64,000 nt of DNA from Litorilituus lipolyticus (GTDB taxonomy: Bacteria > Pseudomonadota > Gammaproteobacteria > Enterobacterales > Alteromonadaceae). The DNA is taken from contig NZ_SAWY01000018.1 in NCBI RefSeq assembly GCF_006439335.1, positions 1 to 64,000 on the forward strand, in the 5' to 3' direction. The stretch's first letter is position 1. Every line of letters begins with the position of its first letter. The notes under the pieces were generated by a model. The model saw only the letters and a program-made list of their open reading frames with translations, was not told where the DNA came from and searched no databases. Below are positions 7,767 to 16,797 of this stretch, piece by piece. A program made the translations under genes and the position numbers.

Positions 7767-9899
7767 ATGCTAACAGATAAGTTAAAACAAACCATACGCC
7801 AAGCACATAAAGCGATTGGTGAAAATTTGCCAAATTATATGCCGCGAAAACAGCAAAACTTATTAGTTGCAGAGATAGCAAAAACCTTGGCTGGCGAATA
7901 CTCAAAAGACAGAAAAATTATTACTATTGAGGCGGGAACAGGCACAGGTAAATCTTTAGCCTACTGTTTAAGCACCATCCCACTCGCTTTAGCTCAAAGC
8001 AGAAAAGTATGTATATCTACTGCAACAGTTGCCCTCCAAGAGCAATTAGTTAATAAAGATCTACCCTTCTTAAAAAGGCATGCAGGTCTTAATTTCGACT
8101 TTGTACTAGCCAAAGGAAGACAACGATATGTATGTCGTCAAAAGTTAGCACAAGCTGTGAGCACAGATTCACCACAGGCGGGTTTCACCTTTGCTGAAAA
8201 GCCAAAAGCAAGTGATATACGCACCTTAAATGCAATGCATAAAGCCCTCTTAGATGGTAGTTGGCAAGGAGATATTGATTCATGGGAATCAGCCTTACCC
8301 CATCATATATGGCATCAAGTTCAAAGTGATAAACATAGCTGTTTGAAACATTTATCTGAGCATAGTCATTGCCCGTTTCACAAAGCTAGGGAGACAATGG
8401 AACAAGCAAATGTATTGGTCGTCAATCATGGCTTATTGCTTGCTGATCTTGAACTTGGTGGAGGCAGAATCCTCTCAACCCCAGAAGATACCTACTATGT
8501 AATAGATGAGGCCCATCACCTCCCCAAAGTAACGCGTGACCACTCAAGTGCTAATATCACCTTAAAAGGTGCTATTGATTGGCTGAAAAAGGTTACAGAA
8601 GTCGGCGATAAAATGGCAAAGCTCATCAAGTCGCAAAAAGCTATTTCTCCTGCTTTAAAACTCGCTGATGATTGCCAAGATTTACTGATAGAAATGCAAA
8701 AGGTACTCACCTTTGTTGAAAACAATAGTGCAAGCTATTTTCCTGCAAGGCATGAAGAAGGACAAATAAACTTCAAGAAAGATGATGAACAAGTGTACCG
8801 TTTTGAAAACGGCATTATTCCAAAAACACTTAAAAATTGGTCACACGATATTAAAGAACTAAGTAAGAAAAGCCTTAACAGTTTAAATAAACTTTACAAT
8901 AGTTTAATTGAAGCGGTTAAAGATGGTGATACTCAAATGTACCTCGCTGAGCCACTGCTTGCTGAAGCCGGTTTTTTAATACAACGTTTAGAAAACTTAG
9001 AAGCATTATGGGCTATGTATGCCAAAACGGATAGCGAAAATGGCGCTCCTATGGCTCGTTGGTTAGAAAACCTATCGGCTAATGATAAAAGAAAACGACA
9101 AGATTATATGATGTGTGCATCCCCTATAGATGTTGGCTTTGCTCTTGAAGACATGCTCTGGAGTCAATGTGCTGGTGCAGTATTGTGTTCTGCAACGCTC
9201 ATGGCACTAAATTCTTTTGATCATTTTCGTTATCAAGCAGGCTTACGCAACGATGATGGTAGTCAATATCAGCACGTAAATTCCCCCTTTGATTATCAAA
9301 ATAATGCAGAGTTAATTATTGCAAAAATGGACAATGAACCCAACTCGCCAGATTTTACCGATGAATTAATCAAAAAGATCCCAACACTATTAAAAAAATC
9401 AAATAAACACCGTTCAAGCTTAGTTTTATTTTCCTCTTATTGGCAAATGGAAAAAGTCGCCAAAAGCTTAAGAGACGAGCACCAATTAACACTGTTAGTT
9501 CAAGGTGAGGATTCAAGACAATATATAATCGACAAACATAAAAGTAATTGCGATAAAGATAAAGACAGCATTATTTTTGGTACACAAAGCTTTTCTGAGG
9601 GTCTTGATTTGCCAGGGAAGTATTTAACCAATTTAATAATTACCAAACTACCCTTTTCTGTACCTACTTCACCAGTAGAGCAAGCTCAAGCCGAACATGT
9701 TACAGCCAAAGGTGGAAATCCCTTTATGACATTGTCCGTACCTGATACCTCGAAAAAGTTGGTACAAGCATGTGGGCGTTTGCTCAGAAATGAAAAAGAT
9801 TCAGGGCAAATTGTCTTACTAGACAAACGTGCGGTCACTAAACGTTACGGTAAACAGCTTTTAGATTCATTACCACCTTTTAAGCGAATTGTTGAGTAA
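7767..9899 (+). CDS. dinG: ATP-dependent DNA helicase DinG
   Basis: 710-aa XPD-like 5'-3' helicase that unwinds D-loops, R-loops and G-quadruplexes. Walker A is GTGTGKS, the Walker B/DEAH box is VIDEAHHLP, and the C-terminal motif VI region reads LVQACGRLLR. The Fe-S domain of E. coli DinG uses four cysteines. Here RYVC, HSC and HCPF are present, but the third ligand of the C-x4-C-x5-C run is absent (CLKHLSEHSHC). A histidine may replace it, or the cluster may be altered. SOS control is inferred from the LexA box upstream. Confidence 0.94.
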   Translation: MLTDKLKQTIRQAHKAIGENLPNYMPRKQQNLLVAEIAKTLAGEYSKDRKIITIEAGTGTGKSLAYCLSTIPLALAQSRKVCISTATVALQEQLVNKDLPFLKRHAGLNFDFVLAKGRQRYVCRQKLAQAVSTDSPQAGFTFAEKPKASDIRTLNAMHKALLDGSWQGDIDSWESALPHHIWHQVQSDKHSCLKHLSEHSHCPFHKARETMEQANVLVVNHGLLLADLELGGGRILSTPEDTYYVIDEAHHLPKVTRDHSSANITLKGAIDWLKKVTEVGDKMAKLIKSQKAISPALKLADDCQDLLIEMQKVLTFVENNSASYFPARHEEGQINFKKDDEQVYRFENGIIPKTLKNWSHDIKELSKKSLNSLNKLYNSLIEAVKDGDTQMYLAEPLLAEAGFLIQRLENLEALWAMYAKTDSENGAPMARWLENLSANDKRKRQDYMMCASPIDVGFALEDMLWSQCAGAVLCSATLMALNSFDHFRYQAGLRNDDGSQYQHVNSPFDYQNNAELIIAKMDNEPNSPDFTDELIKKIPTLLKKSNKHRSSLVLFSSYWQMEKVAKSLRDEHQLTLLVQGEDSRQYIIDKHKSNCDKDKDSIIFGTQSFSEGLDLPGKYLTNLIITKLPFSVPTSPVEQAQAEHVTAKGGNPFMTLSVPDTSKKLVQACGRLLRNEKDSGQIVLLDKRAVTKRYGKQLLDSLPPFKRIVE

Positions 9900-9972
9900 T
9901 ATCAGCACTTTCCACTGATAAAAAGCCACACTCTTGAGCATGGCGATTTTTATTAGCTAATGACGTTTCTGC

Positions 9973-11586
9973 TTACAAAGACATCACAAAAGCAATTAAC
10001 GCAGCTCGTTCAGTCTGTACTAACTGCATAAAGTCATGCTTACTTGTCTCAGCTTCACCGCCATGCCAGAGTATTGCTTCTTCAATGCTAGCGGCTCTAC
10101 CATCATGTAAAAAACCTGCAGCGGGGTTAACTGTTTTGGTTAGCCCTATTCCCCATAAAGGTCGTGTTTTCCATTCAACACCTGAGGCCATAAAGTCTCT
10201 TCTGTTATCTGCTAGCCCTTCCCCTAAATCGTGAAGTAACATGTCAGTAAACGGGTAAATGGTTTGATTTTTTAAGCCCTCGGGCGCGTCTACACCACCG
10301 ATGGTTACTTGGCCACTTGAAGTAATAAAGCTCGGTTGGTGACACCCTGTACAATTGACTTTATCAAAAAGCTGAGCACCTTGAACCACCTCAACATCTT
10401 CAACATTTCTTCGTTGAGGAACAGCTAAGGTTTCGGCATAGAAAACAACATCATCTGAAAATTGCTGATTAGCTTCAGTTTCACCATTTTCATCACTACC
10501 CGTATCAACGAAACCTGTTCTGGCAAGATAGTTTTCATGTAGTAAGGTATTTGCCACACTCTCTTGTGGAAAAAGTGGATTTGTAATACCCATATCCCCT
10601 CTTAATGCGCCTAGAGATTGAACACGAACACTTGGTGTACTCGCTTTCCAACCAAAGCGTCCTAGTGATACAGGGCTTGTGTCTCCTTGTTGTGCCTTAA
10701 CAGAGTCAAATACCCAGTTTGCTCTACCTGAAATATTGTCATTATTCTCATCATCTTCATCTGCTAAAGCTAAGATAGCTGCTTCAGGAATTAACTCTAA
10801 AAGGCCTAAGCCAAATATGGGCATACCGTTTCGAGGACTATACCTGACATCGCTTTGTAAAATTGCACTGTCATTACGATTTTCACTTTGCACATCATAG
10901 GGTTTCTGGATGTCAAAAAGTGGCTTTTTCAATACCACCTCACTACCATCGGGATAAACAACCGTTGAATATTCATAAGACAAGTAAACATTTGCTTGAC
11001 CAATGAAAGGGTTTTCTTGCCAGTCTTCACGGGCTTTTAATACACCACGGTGAAATAATTGCGTACCAAAATCAGGGACTGGCTTATTTTTACAATAATT
11101 ATTTTCCATTGTTGGATAATCACATAAACCATTTTCTATACTCATACGCAAGAAAATACCAGCTTCAGCACCAAGTAAAACGTTTTCTTTATCTACCGGT
11201 ACTGTAATAGTTGATGAGCGCCCATCTCTTTGATGACATGAATTACAGTCTTGATTATTAAAAACAGGTCCTAAGCCATCTAGTTCAGGGTGTTCTTCAT
11301 TAGGCGCTGTAGTGAATGAAGTTTCAAAAAATGCATCGCCAGAAAGGTGTTGTGCAAGTTCACTTTCGGTTAGATTAGGCATAGGTGTTGAAAAGCCATG
11401 ACCAGAGTCACTAGCTCCTATGGCAGAGGCATCACCACCTAAATTAACAATATGAGTATACTCAACTAACTCATCTGCTTTTTTATCTTGAGAATCACTC
11501 GAGTTACAACCAGACAAAACAGCTAAACTCACAAAGAAACTCACCATCTTAAAATGGTAAGCTTTGGGAATAATTGACTTTTTCAT
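9973..11586 (-). CDS. Di-haem c-type cytochrome, DUF1111 ('thiol oxidoreductase') lipoprotein
   Basis: 537-aa exported protein with lipobox LAVLSGC and two c-haem motifs, CNSCH near residue 115 and CTGCH near residue 413. This matches the DUF1111 di-haem family, related to MauG/cytochrome c peroxidases. The C-terminal part keeps TRPLWGIGLT and FLHDGRA typical of the family. It is last in an operon with an imelysin and a porin-like protein. DUF1111-imelysin pairs are common in Gammaproteobacteria, often under iron control. The substrate is unknown. Confidence 0.88.
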   Translation of the reverse strand: MKKSIIPKAYHFKMVSFFVSLAVLSGCNSSDSQDKKADELVEYTHIVNLGGDASAIGASDSGHGFSTPMPNLTESELAQHLSGDAFFETSFTTAPNEEHPELDGLGPVFNNQDCNSCHQRDGRSSTITVPVDKENVLLGAEAGIFLRMSIENGLCDYPTMENNYCKNKPVPDFGTQLFHRGVLKAREDWQENPFIGQANVYLSYEYSTVVYPDGSEVVLKKPLFDIQKPYDVQSENRNDSAILQSDVRYSPRNGMPIFGLGLLELIPEAAILALADEDDENNDNISGRANWVFDSVKAQQGDTSPVSLGRFGWKASTPSVRVQSLGALRGDMGITNPLFPQESVANTLLHENYLARTGFVDTGSDENGETEANQQFSDDVVFYAETLAVPQRRNVEDVEVVQGAQLFDKVNCTGCHQPSFITSSGQVTIGGVDAPEGLKNQTIYPFTDMLLHDLGEGLADNRRDFMASGVEWKTRPLWGIGLTKTVNPAAGFLHDGRAASIEEAILWHGGEAETSKHDFMQLVQTERAALIAFVMSL

Positions 11587-11681
11587 TTAAAATTCCAGGA
11601 CATTAGATAGTAGTTAATTAGCTATCGTATTGATAAAAGAGAGGCAGAACACATCTATTTCTACCTCATATTCTGATAAAA

Positions 11682-12830
11682 TTATTGTTGCCAATCTTGT
11701 AATAATGTAAGCACATCACTTTCAAGGGAAGTTTGAAGAGTAGTTAACGCGTCAATCGCGCTTTGAATTCTTGTACGAGCTTCTACATCGGTAATCGCTT
11801 GTCTAAAAGGTAAGTTATTATCACCAGCTATTGCTCTTATTTTCGTAATTGCATCGACAATTTCATTATCGACTCTTGTTGCTAATTCAGCATCGGCTGC
11901 ATTTACAAAATCGATTAGACCTGTTTTATCTGCCTGGTTTGGGAATTCACCACGATATACATTTTGGACACCTTGAATGTTATCAGTGAAGTCTGTTAAT
12001 GAATTCCAACTATATTGCGACTCTACTTTTGAAGTATCACTAGTCTCTACACTTGTACCATATGGTTCAGCAATCTTTCCATTACCCACCTCATCAACAA
12101 TACCGATCATGCCATTTATTAATTCTTCGATAACACCTAACTGAGAAGAATAAACTTCATTATCAGGAGTTAAAAGTAAGTCTTTATAAGCTGGAGAGTT
12201 TTCAATATTTGGATCATTAGTAACAGTCCATGCATCAAATAGTGTTTGAGTATGCTTTTTAAATACTTCAGCTGACGCTGCTAAATATTCCCTTTCAAGT
12301 GCCGTCATTTCATCAATGGTTTTGTTATTATCAATAACACCATCGCCGAATAATAAAAATTCCATGGTATGAAAACCTTGCACATCATCATTCCAACTGC
12401 TTAACTCATCAGCTGAAAAACTAGTCTGAGTAGCAAGCAACTCTTCTAAATCACTAGTATTTAAAGGCCAAGTATCTAAATGCGGATCTATAGATAACGC
12501 ATCAACAGGGCCAAAAATGTGTGCTTCCCCTTGCTCCCATGGAACACGTACATCTTTCCACGCTTGTTGAGCCACAGCTAAATTCTCAGCCGTTGGCGTA
12601 TTGACTAAGTTTTGTGTGCTCAACAAAAATGTTTCAGCTTTATCGTTAAGTGATTGATAACCTAAGACAATGATATCGTTTGTTAAATTAGTAATTAACT
12701 CTGTCGCTTCAAAGGCAAAGCCAGATGGCTCAGGCTCAACAACGGTTTCATTAGAAGAGCTACTGCTACCACAACTGGTGATGAACATAGCTGAAACAGC
12801 AACTGCGAGTATTGATTTGTTAAATTTCAT
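11682..12830 (-). CDS. Imelysin-family (IrpA-like) lipoprotein
   Basis: 382-aa lipoprotein with lipobox FITSC followed by a Ser-rich linker. The imelysin GxHxxE motif is present as GFHTMEFLLFG near residue 152, with the partner pattern WEQGEAHIFGP near residue 100. Imelysins are periplasmic or surface proteins linked to iron uptake. It sits between the porin-like gene and the DUF1111 gene, with 36- and 95-bp gaps, downstream of a Fur box, supporting an iron-related function. Confidence 0.88.
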   Translation of the reverse strand: MKFNKSILAVAVSAMFITSCGSSSSSNETVVEPEPSGFAFEATELITNLTNDIIVLGYQSLNDKAETFLLSTQNLVNTPTAENLAVAQQAWKDVRVPWEQGEAHIFGPVDALSIDPHLDTWPLNTSDLEELLATQTSFSADELSSWNDDVQGFHTMEFLLFGDGVIDNNKTIDEMTALEREYLAASAEVFKKHTQTLFDAWTVTNDPNIENSPAYKDLLLTPDNEVYSSQLGVIEELINGMIGIVDEVGNGKIAEPYGTSVETSDTSKVESQYSWNSLTDFTDNIQGVQNVYRGEFPNQADKTGLIDFVNAADAELATRVDNEIVDAITKIRAIAGDNNLPFRQAITDVEARTRIQSAIDALTTLQTSLESDVLTLLQDWQQ

Positions 12831-12866
12831 TAAATATTCCTTTTAGAAAAGTAGTGATGATTGTTT

Positions 12867-14207
12867 TTAAATTGAAAAGTAATAGCCCATCGAAAAACTA
12901 AAGCTTCTCGTGTTTTCAAGGTTTTGTTGAACATAAGCTTGTTCAGATACTTGTGCTTTAAACACTAAGTTATTATTTGGTAAATAGTTGAGCCCAAATG
13001 AAAATTCTTGAATATCAAAGCGCGAAGTAGGATTTCCTTGTTCAACTTCTTTGATAGGATTAGCATGTTCATAAAGGCCAAAAACATAAAGTGGTGAAGA
13101 TAAATTGAAAAGGTTTTGGCTGTTATAGGCTAATTCGACAAATGATGATTCTGCTTCACTGCCTAGCTGAGAAAAGTTACCGGGTTTAAGTCCAGGTGTT
13201 GTTTTATTAGCATTGGTTATTTCTTCACTGTCATTAAGTTTACCGAAGAGATACTGACCTCTAATTAACCAGTCATCTAATTGGTATGAACCATGAAGTC
13301 CAATAATGGTTAAGTTACCATCACCAGATACTTTGTTACTATTATTACGATTACCTGTGGTATCACCGGTATAAAAACTTACACCAGCATATCTACCGAT
13401 TTTCACATTGCCGTAGTCTAGTCGTAGTGTGAGTGCCAGATCATCAGAATTTACTTGTTCAAATCGTTTTTGATGACCTGTTGCAACCCAATTATATGTA
13501 CGAAAATACTCAGAATTTAGCCCTGTCGTCACTAGTGTCTGTAATGTAAAGTCTTGCCATTTAGATATTAAATTTAACCCTGTTTCATGCCAAACCTGAG
13601 GTATTAAGCTTGCTTCACTCCAATGACGCTCAGTAGAAAAATATTCTTGTGGCTTATGGTTGTCAGTTCCTAAGCCAACAGGTACAAATATCCTGCCCAT
13701 TTTTGCAGTAACATATGAGTTAACTACATATTTAACTTGTAGCTTTTCAACAATAATTTCACCACCAGCTTCAATTTCTGACTCAAATTCACCAAATTCT
13801 TCAAAGCCGTCATATTCGAGAGCTGCACCGGTTCCACCATGCTCATATTCAATTTCTGCTTCCACCTGCCATTTATCATCAATGTCATAAACATATTCAA
13901 ACACAACACGTTCAACATCAGTTTTCGCTCGTCTTTCTGGCGAAGTATCCTGAATATTCCTAAAAACCTCTTCACTTTTATATAAAATGCTGCCATAAGA
14001 ATTTATATGCCAATTTTTAGCTGAATTAACATCAGATTTAGAAGTCGTGTTTTGCTTTGAATTTTGTAAAGAAGCAAGCTTTTGCTCAATTTCTTGTAGT
14101 TTCTTCTGCTGTATTTCTAATTGTTTTTCTAAGGTCAGTTCCTGAGCAGTACTTACACCGGTCAAACTCCACAGTATCATTGAAGTAATTATATTGTTGA
14201 ATTTCAT
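12867..14207 (-). CDS. Outer-membrane porin-like beta-barrel protein
   Basis: 446-aa protein with signal peptide (cleavage near ...STAQ), an N-terminal coiled coil of about 30 residues (LEKQLEIQQKKLQEIEQKLASLQ) and a C-terminal beta-barrel with alternating aromatic/polar strands ending in FSMGYYFSI. This is the architecture of phosphate-selective or trimeric porins with a periplasmic coiled coil. First gene of the putative iron operon and closest to the Fur box. The substrate is unknown. Confidence 0.8.
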   Translation of the reverse strand: MKFNNIITSMILWSLTGVSTAQELTLEKQLEIQQKKLQEIEQKLASLQNSKQNTTSKSDVNSAKNWHINSYGSILYKSEEVFRNIQDTSPERRAKTDVERVVFEYVYDIDDKWQVEAEIEYEHGGTGAALEYDGFEEFGEFESEIEAGGEIIVEKLQVKYVVNSYVTAKMGRIFVPVGLGTDNHKPQEYFSTERHWSEASLIPQVWHETGLNLISKWQDFTLQTLVTTGLNSEYFRTYNWVATGHQKRFEQVNSDDLALTLRLDYGNVKIGRYAGVSFYTGDTTGNRNNSNKVSGDGNLTIIGLHGSYQLDDWLIRGQYLFGKLNDSEEITNANKTTPGLKPGNFSQLGSEAESSFVELAYNSQNLFNLSSPLYVFGLYEHANPIKEVEQGNPTSRFDIQEFSFGLNYLPNNNLVFKAQVSEQAYVQQNLENTRSFSFSMGYYFSI

Positions 14208-14235
14208 ATTATTTGTTACATGTTATAAATTTGTA

Positions 14236-14254
14236 ACGAATGATAATCATTATC
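14236..14254 (-). promoter_or_regulatory. Fur box upstream of the porin-imelysin-DUF1111 operon
   Basis: ACGAATGATAATCATTATC matches the 19-bp Fur consensus at 16 positions, with a perfect core ATGATAATCATTATC. It lies 29-47 bp before the porin start, a normal repressor position. The three-gene operon is predicted to be derepressed by iron starvation. Confidence 0.88.
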
Positions 14255-14400
14255 AATCGCAAACACAACACTTAATGAGAGTTATTTTTATTAAGGTTAA
14301 ATAAAAAAAAGATAAGCAGTAAAGTACATGCTTGCAGTAACGGGTTTAAGAAGAAACTTGGATTAAACTAAGGAGTTTGCGTGAGGAATTATATATAAAA

Positions 14401-14432
14401 AAAAGCACTTAAATTACTTTAAGTGCTTTTTT
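14401..14432. terminator. Bidirectional terminator downstream of the Sel1 gene
   Basis: AAAAGCACTTAAA and TTTAAGTGCTTTT form a 13-bp stem with a 4-nt loop, flanked by A and T runs. It ends the minus-strand Sel1-repeat gene. Confidence 0.88.
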
Positions 14433-14452
14433 GAAACGAATTAGTTATGTAA

Positions 14453-15484
14453 TTATTTAGGTGCAGTGGCTGCTTTAGAAAACTTAATATTTACACCCGA
14501 TTTTACAAGATCTTGGTAAAAGTCTTCTACTGTACAACTTTCTACTTGTTTACAGATTATTGTGTACTTTAAAACAGCTGGCTCATGTGCCTGAAGTGCT
14601 GCTTGTTTTAAAATTGCTAATGCTTCAATTTCATCTTTAGAAACACCCTTACCTGTTAAGTATAATTGTGCAAGATTAACTTGGCCTGGTGCATAGCCTT
14701 GCGCAGCTGAATTAGAGAATTGCTTATAAGCTTGCTCATCATTCATTACGCCACCAAGTTTCAACAACTCTTCACCTGCAGCATTTTCTTTTTTACCTGG
14801 AATAAATAATTTATTCTTACTTTCGAATTGCTTATCTGGAATAACAACGTTGCCATCAAGCATGTTTCCATCAGGACGACGTGCTAAGGTAATCGCGCCA
14901 GAGTCGATCATCGATTCAAGTTCTGTAATTTTGTAATCATGCCTTCTTTCTTGGAAGAAACGACCAAATCGTAACTGTCCGTATCGAATTGCTTCACCTA
15001 GTTCATGCTCTTGTAGGTAGAAATAACTACTAAATTTCAGTGTAACAACATCGCCAGTAATATCGGTAACTTTAGCCATTCTGAATTTTTCAGATGGACG
15101 TAAATTATCTTGCATCAAGCGGAAATCAAGGTAATACAAATCACCAATAACCGGATCGGCTATATAACTTCTAGTTTGAGTATCAAGAACATGCTTTTCA
15201 TAAAAAAAGTTACCTGCGATAGCCCCAACCAACAAAATAACAAAAGCAATAAGTTTAAAACGATGTTTCACTAACCAAGGATCAGGATCTGACTTATCAA
15301 TTGTATATCGATAGTATTCACCTTCTTTCTGGTTTTTATTCTTTTTTCTTTGCTTTCTAGACATCTTAGCTGGTGCTTGTTCTACACTGCTTTCATCTAC
15401 AATCTTTTCGGGCGCTTGTTGAGAAATTTCACCTTCAGGCAATACTTCTTCTTCTTCGTATTGGCGAATTGCTGCTTGTGGCAT
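14453..15484 (-). CDS. Single-pass membrane protein with Sel1/TPR-like repeats
   Basis: 343 aa. The N-terminal cytoplasmic part (about 1-75) is acidic, then Lys-rich (MSRKQRKKNKNQK). One membrane helix (about 77-94, FKLIAFVILLVGAIAGNFF) follows, then a periplasmic part. The C-terminal portion has a Sel1-like repeat (AAQGYAPGQVNLAQLYLTGKGVSKD, about 257-281), a fold for protein contacts. No enzymatic motif. It lies near the Pds genes but has its own terminator; a functional link is not shown. Confidence 0.7.
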   Translation of the reverse strand: MPQAAIRQYEEEEVLPEGEISQQAPEKIVDESSVEQAPAKMSRKQRKKNKNQKEGEYYRYTIDKSDPDPWLVKHRFKLIAFVILLVGAIAGNFFYEKHVLDTQTRSYIADPVIGDLYYLDFRLMQDNLRPSEKFRMAKVTDITGDVVTLKFSSYFYLQEHELGEAIRYGQLRFGRFFQERRHDYKITELESMIDSGAITLARRPDGNMLDGNVVIPDKQFESKNKLFIPGKKENAAGEELLKLGGVMNDEQAYKQFSNSAAQGYAPGQVNLAQLYLTGKGVSKDEIEALAILKQAALQAHEPAVLKYTIICKQVESCTVEDFYQDLVKSGVNIKFSKAATAPK

Positions 15485-15808
15485 AACCGCTCCTTATATT
15501 TATTTTCGTCCATTAATACCATTCGTGTACAAATTATACAAGCGTTAATTTCGTGTTAAGAAAAATTAATGTATTCATTATGTTAGTACAGCATTTTTCG
15601 TAGTTTATATAAACCACTTATTATAATTTCCTATGCATTCACAAAATAAATACTATCAACAACTTATTAAGGTATAATGTATGCAAACGGTAAAAATAAA
15701 TACGAAGCTGATAAATTCTAAACAGCCTCGTATTTTTTTCTTATATTTTTGAATTGGTTATTCTACCTCCATTTTTTAATTAGTACAATTGTTTAATTAT
15801 CCTACAAT
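15485..15808. other. Intergenic region without a recognisable gene
   Basis: 324 bp of AT-rich sequence between pdsO and the Sel1-repeat gene. Apart from the hairpin at 15698-15740 and a TATAAT-like element at 15673, I see no coding frame with a ribosome site. This is a position where other Pds loci could carry sortase or target genes; neither is here. Confidence 0.6.
15698..15740. terminator. Hairpin terminator downstream of pdsO
   Basis: Stem AAATACGAAGCTG/CAGCCTCGTATTT with one mismatch and a T-run on the plus strand; the minus strand has T-rich sequence beyond the stem. It most likely ends the minus-strand pdsO transcript. A small plus-strand RNA from the TATAAT at 15673 is possible but unsupported. 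Confidence 0.65.
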
Positions 15809-16591
15809 TTACCTTTTCGCTGTTTGCATGTTTTCTTGATGAATTTTTAAAACGACTCTTCTATCATAAAAGCTTCTTTCTTGCTTTTTATTAGCAACTA
15901 TTGGCGCTTTTTCGCCAAAAGCAAAGGTTGCAATTTGTTCTTCTTTCACGCCTTGTGCCATTAACAAATTTTTAACACTGTTGACTCTTGCTATCGATAA
16001 AAGTTGATTTTTCGATTCTTCACCTAGCATATCGGTATAGCCAGAAAGGTCTATTTTCATCTCTGGTTTACTATTTAATAGCTCGGCAACACCTGCAATT
16101 TGCTCTTGGTAATGTGGAGCTATCTCACTTGAGCCAGTAGAGAACTGCAAACTCATTAAAATATTATTAATATGAGTATAATTTTGGTCTTGCTCGCTAA
16201 GATTCAAAGATGCTAATTGATCTTGAAACTCCTGCTCTATTTGTCTCATTTCTCTTTTATACTGAGATATTTGAATACTATTTTTTTCTTTTTCTTTATT
16301 AAGGCTAATGGCCAAACTTTCTGCTTCATTCGATACATTAATATGTTTCGCAATTAATGTTCCTGTAATACCAGCCACAAAAGCTCCAATTGGGCCTGCC
16401 ACAACAGCACCTATTACAGCACCAGTACCAAAACCAATATTTTCATTATTCACTTTCTCTCTATGTAACTGTTCTTTTGAAAGTTGCTTTACTTCATTGT
16501 TACTGTCAGCTGCATATACTGGTAAATTTATTAAACTAACCATCAATATTCCAACTACTACATTTTGTTTATTTAGAAATGTTTCCATCAT
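15809..16591 (-). CDS. pdsO: Sortase-associated OmpA-like protein PdsO
   Basis: 260-aa exported protein: signal peptide ending at VYAADS, then a glycine-zipper segment (GFGTGAVIGAVVAGPIGAFV, about 54-73), a coiled-coil stretch, and a C-terminal OmpA-like peptidoglycan-binding domain (DLSGYTDMLGEESKNQLLS, VNSVKNLL). This layout, divergent from a PdsR-PdsS pair, matches the OmpA-like protein of the proteobacterial dedicated sortase system. It probably anchors to peptidoglycan in the periplasm. No sortase is adjacent, which is unusual. Confidence 0.82.
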   Translation of the reverse strand: MMETFLNKQNVVVGILMVSLINLPVYAADSNNEVKQLSKEQLHREKVNNENIGFGTGAVIGAVVAGPIGAFVAGITGTLIAKHINVSNEAESLAISLNKEKEKNSIQISQYKREMRQIEQEFQDQLASLNLSEQDQNYTHINNILMSLQFSTGSSEIAPHYQEQIAGVAELLNSKPEMKIDLSGYTDMLGEESKNQLLSIARVNSVKNLLMAQGVKEEQIATFAFGEKAPIVANKKQERSFYDRRVVLKIHQENMQTAKR

Positions 16592-16679
16592 TTTTCCTTT
16601 TACTCTGTTTGATATTTCATTGAATTGTTTGAACAGTCTTTATTAAACAGCAACAATCCGTTCTTCAAATGTTTTAAAA

Positions 16680-16720
16680 ATGGCAATATGGGGAACAAAT
16701 GTGGCAAGAATATGGCAATT
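16680..16720. promoter_or_regulatory. Direct repeats TGGCAA in the pdsO/pdsR divergent promoter
   Basis: TGGCAA occurs at 16681, 16702 and 16713, with a weaker GGGAACA at 16691. The spacings of 21 and 11 bp (about two and one helical turns) fit a head-to-tail array bound by an OmpR-type dimer such as PdsR. The array lies 78-118 bp from the pdsR start and 89-129 bp from the pdsO start. Confidence 0.5.
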
Positions 16721-16797
16721 TCAAAAATGTGACGCACTATCGAAAGTTTTTCGTTATAGTCCACAGATACAATATATAGGTTGGTTGTTCAGGAACT

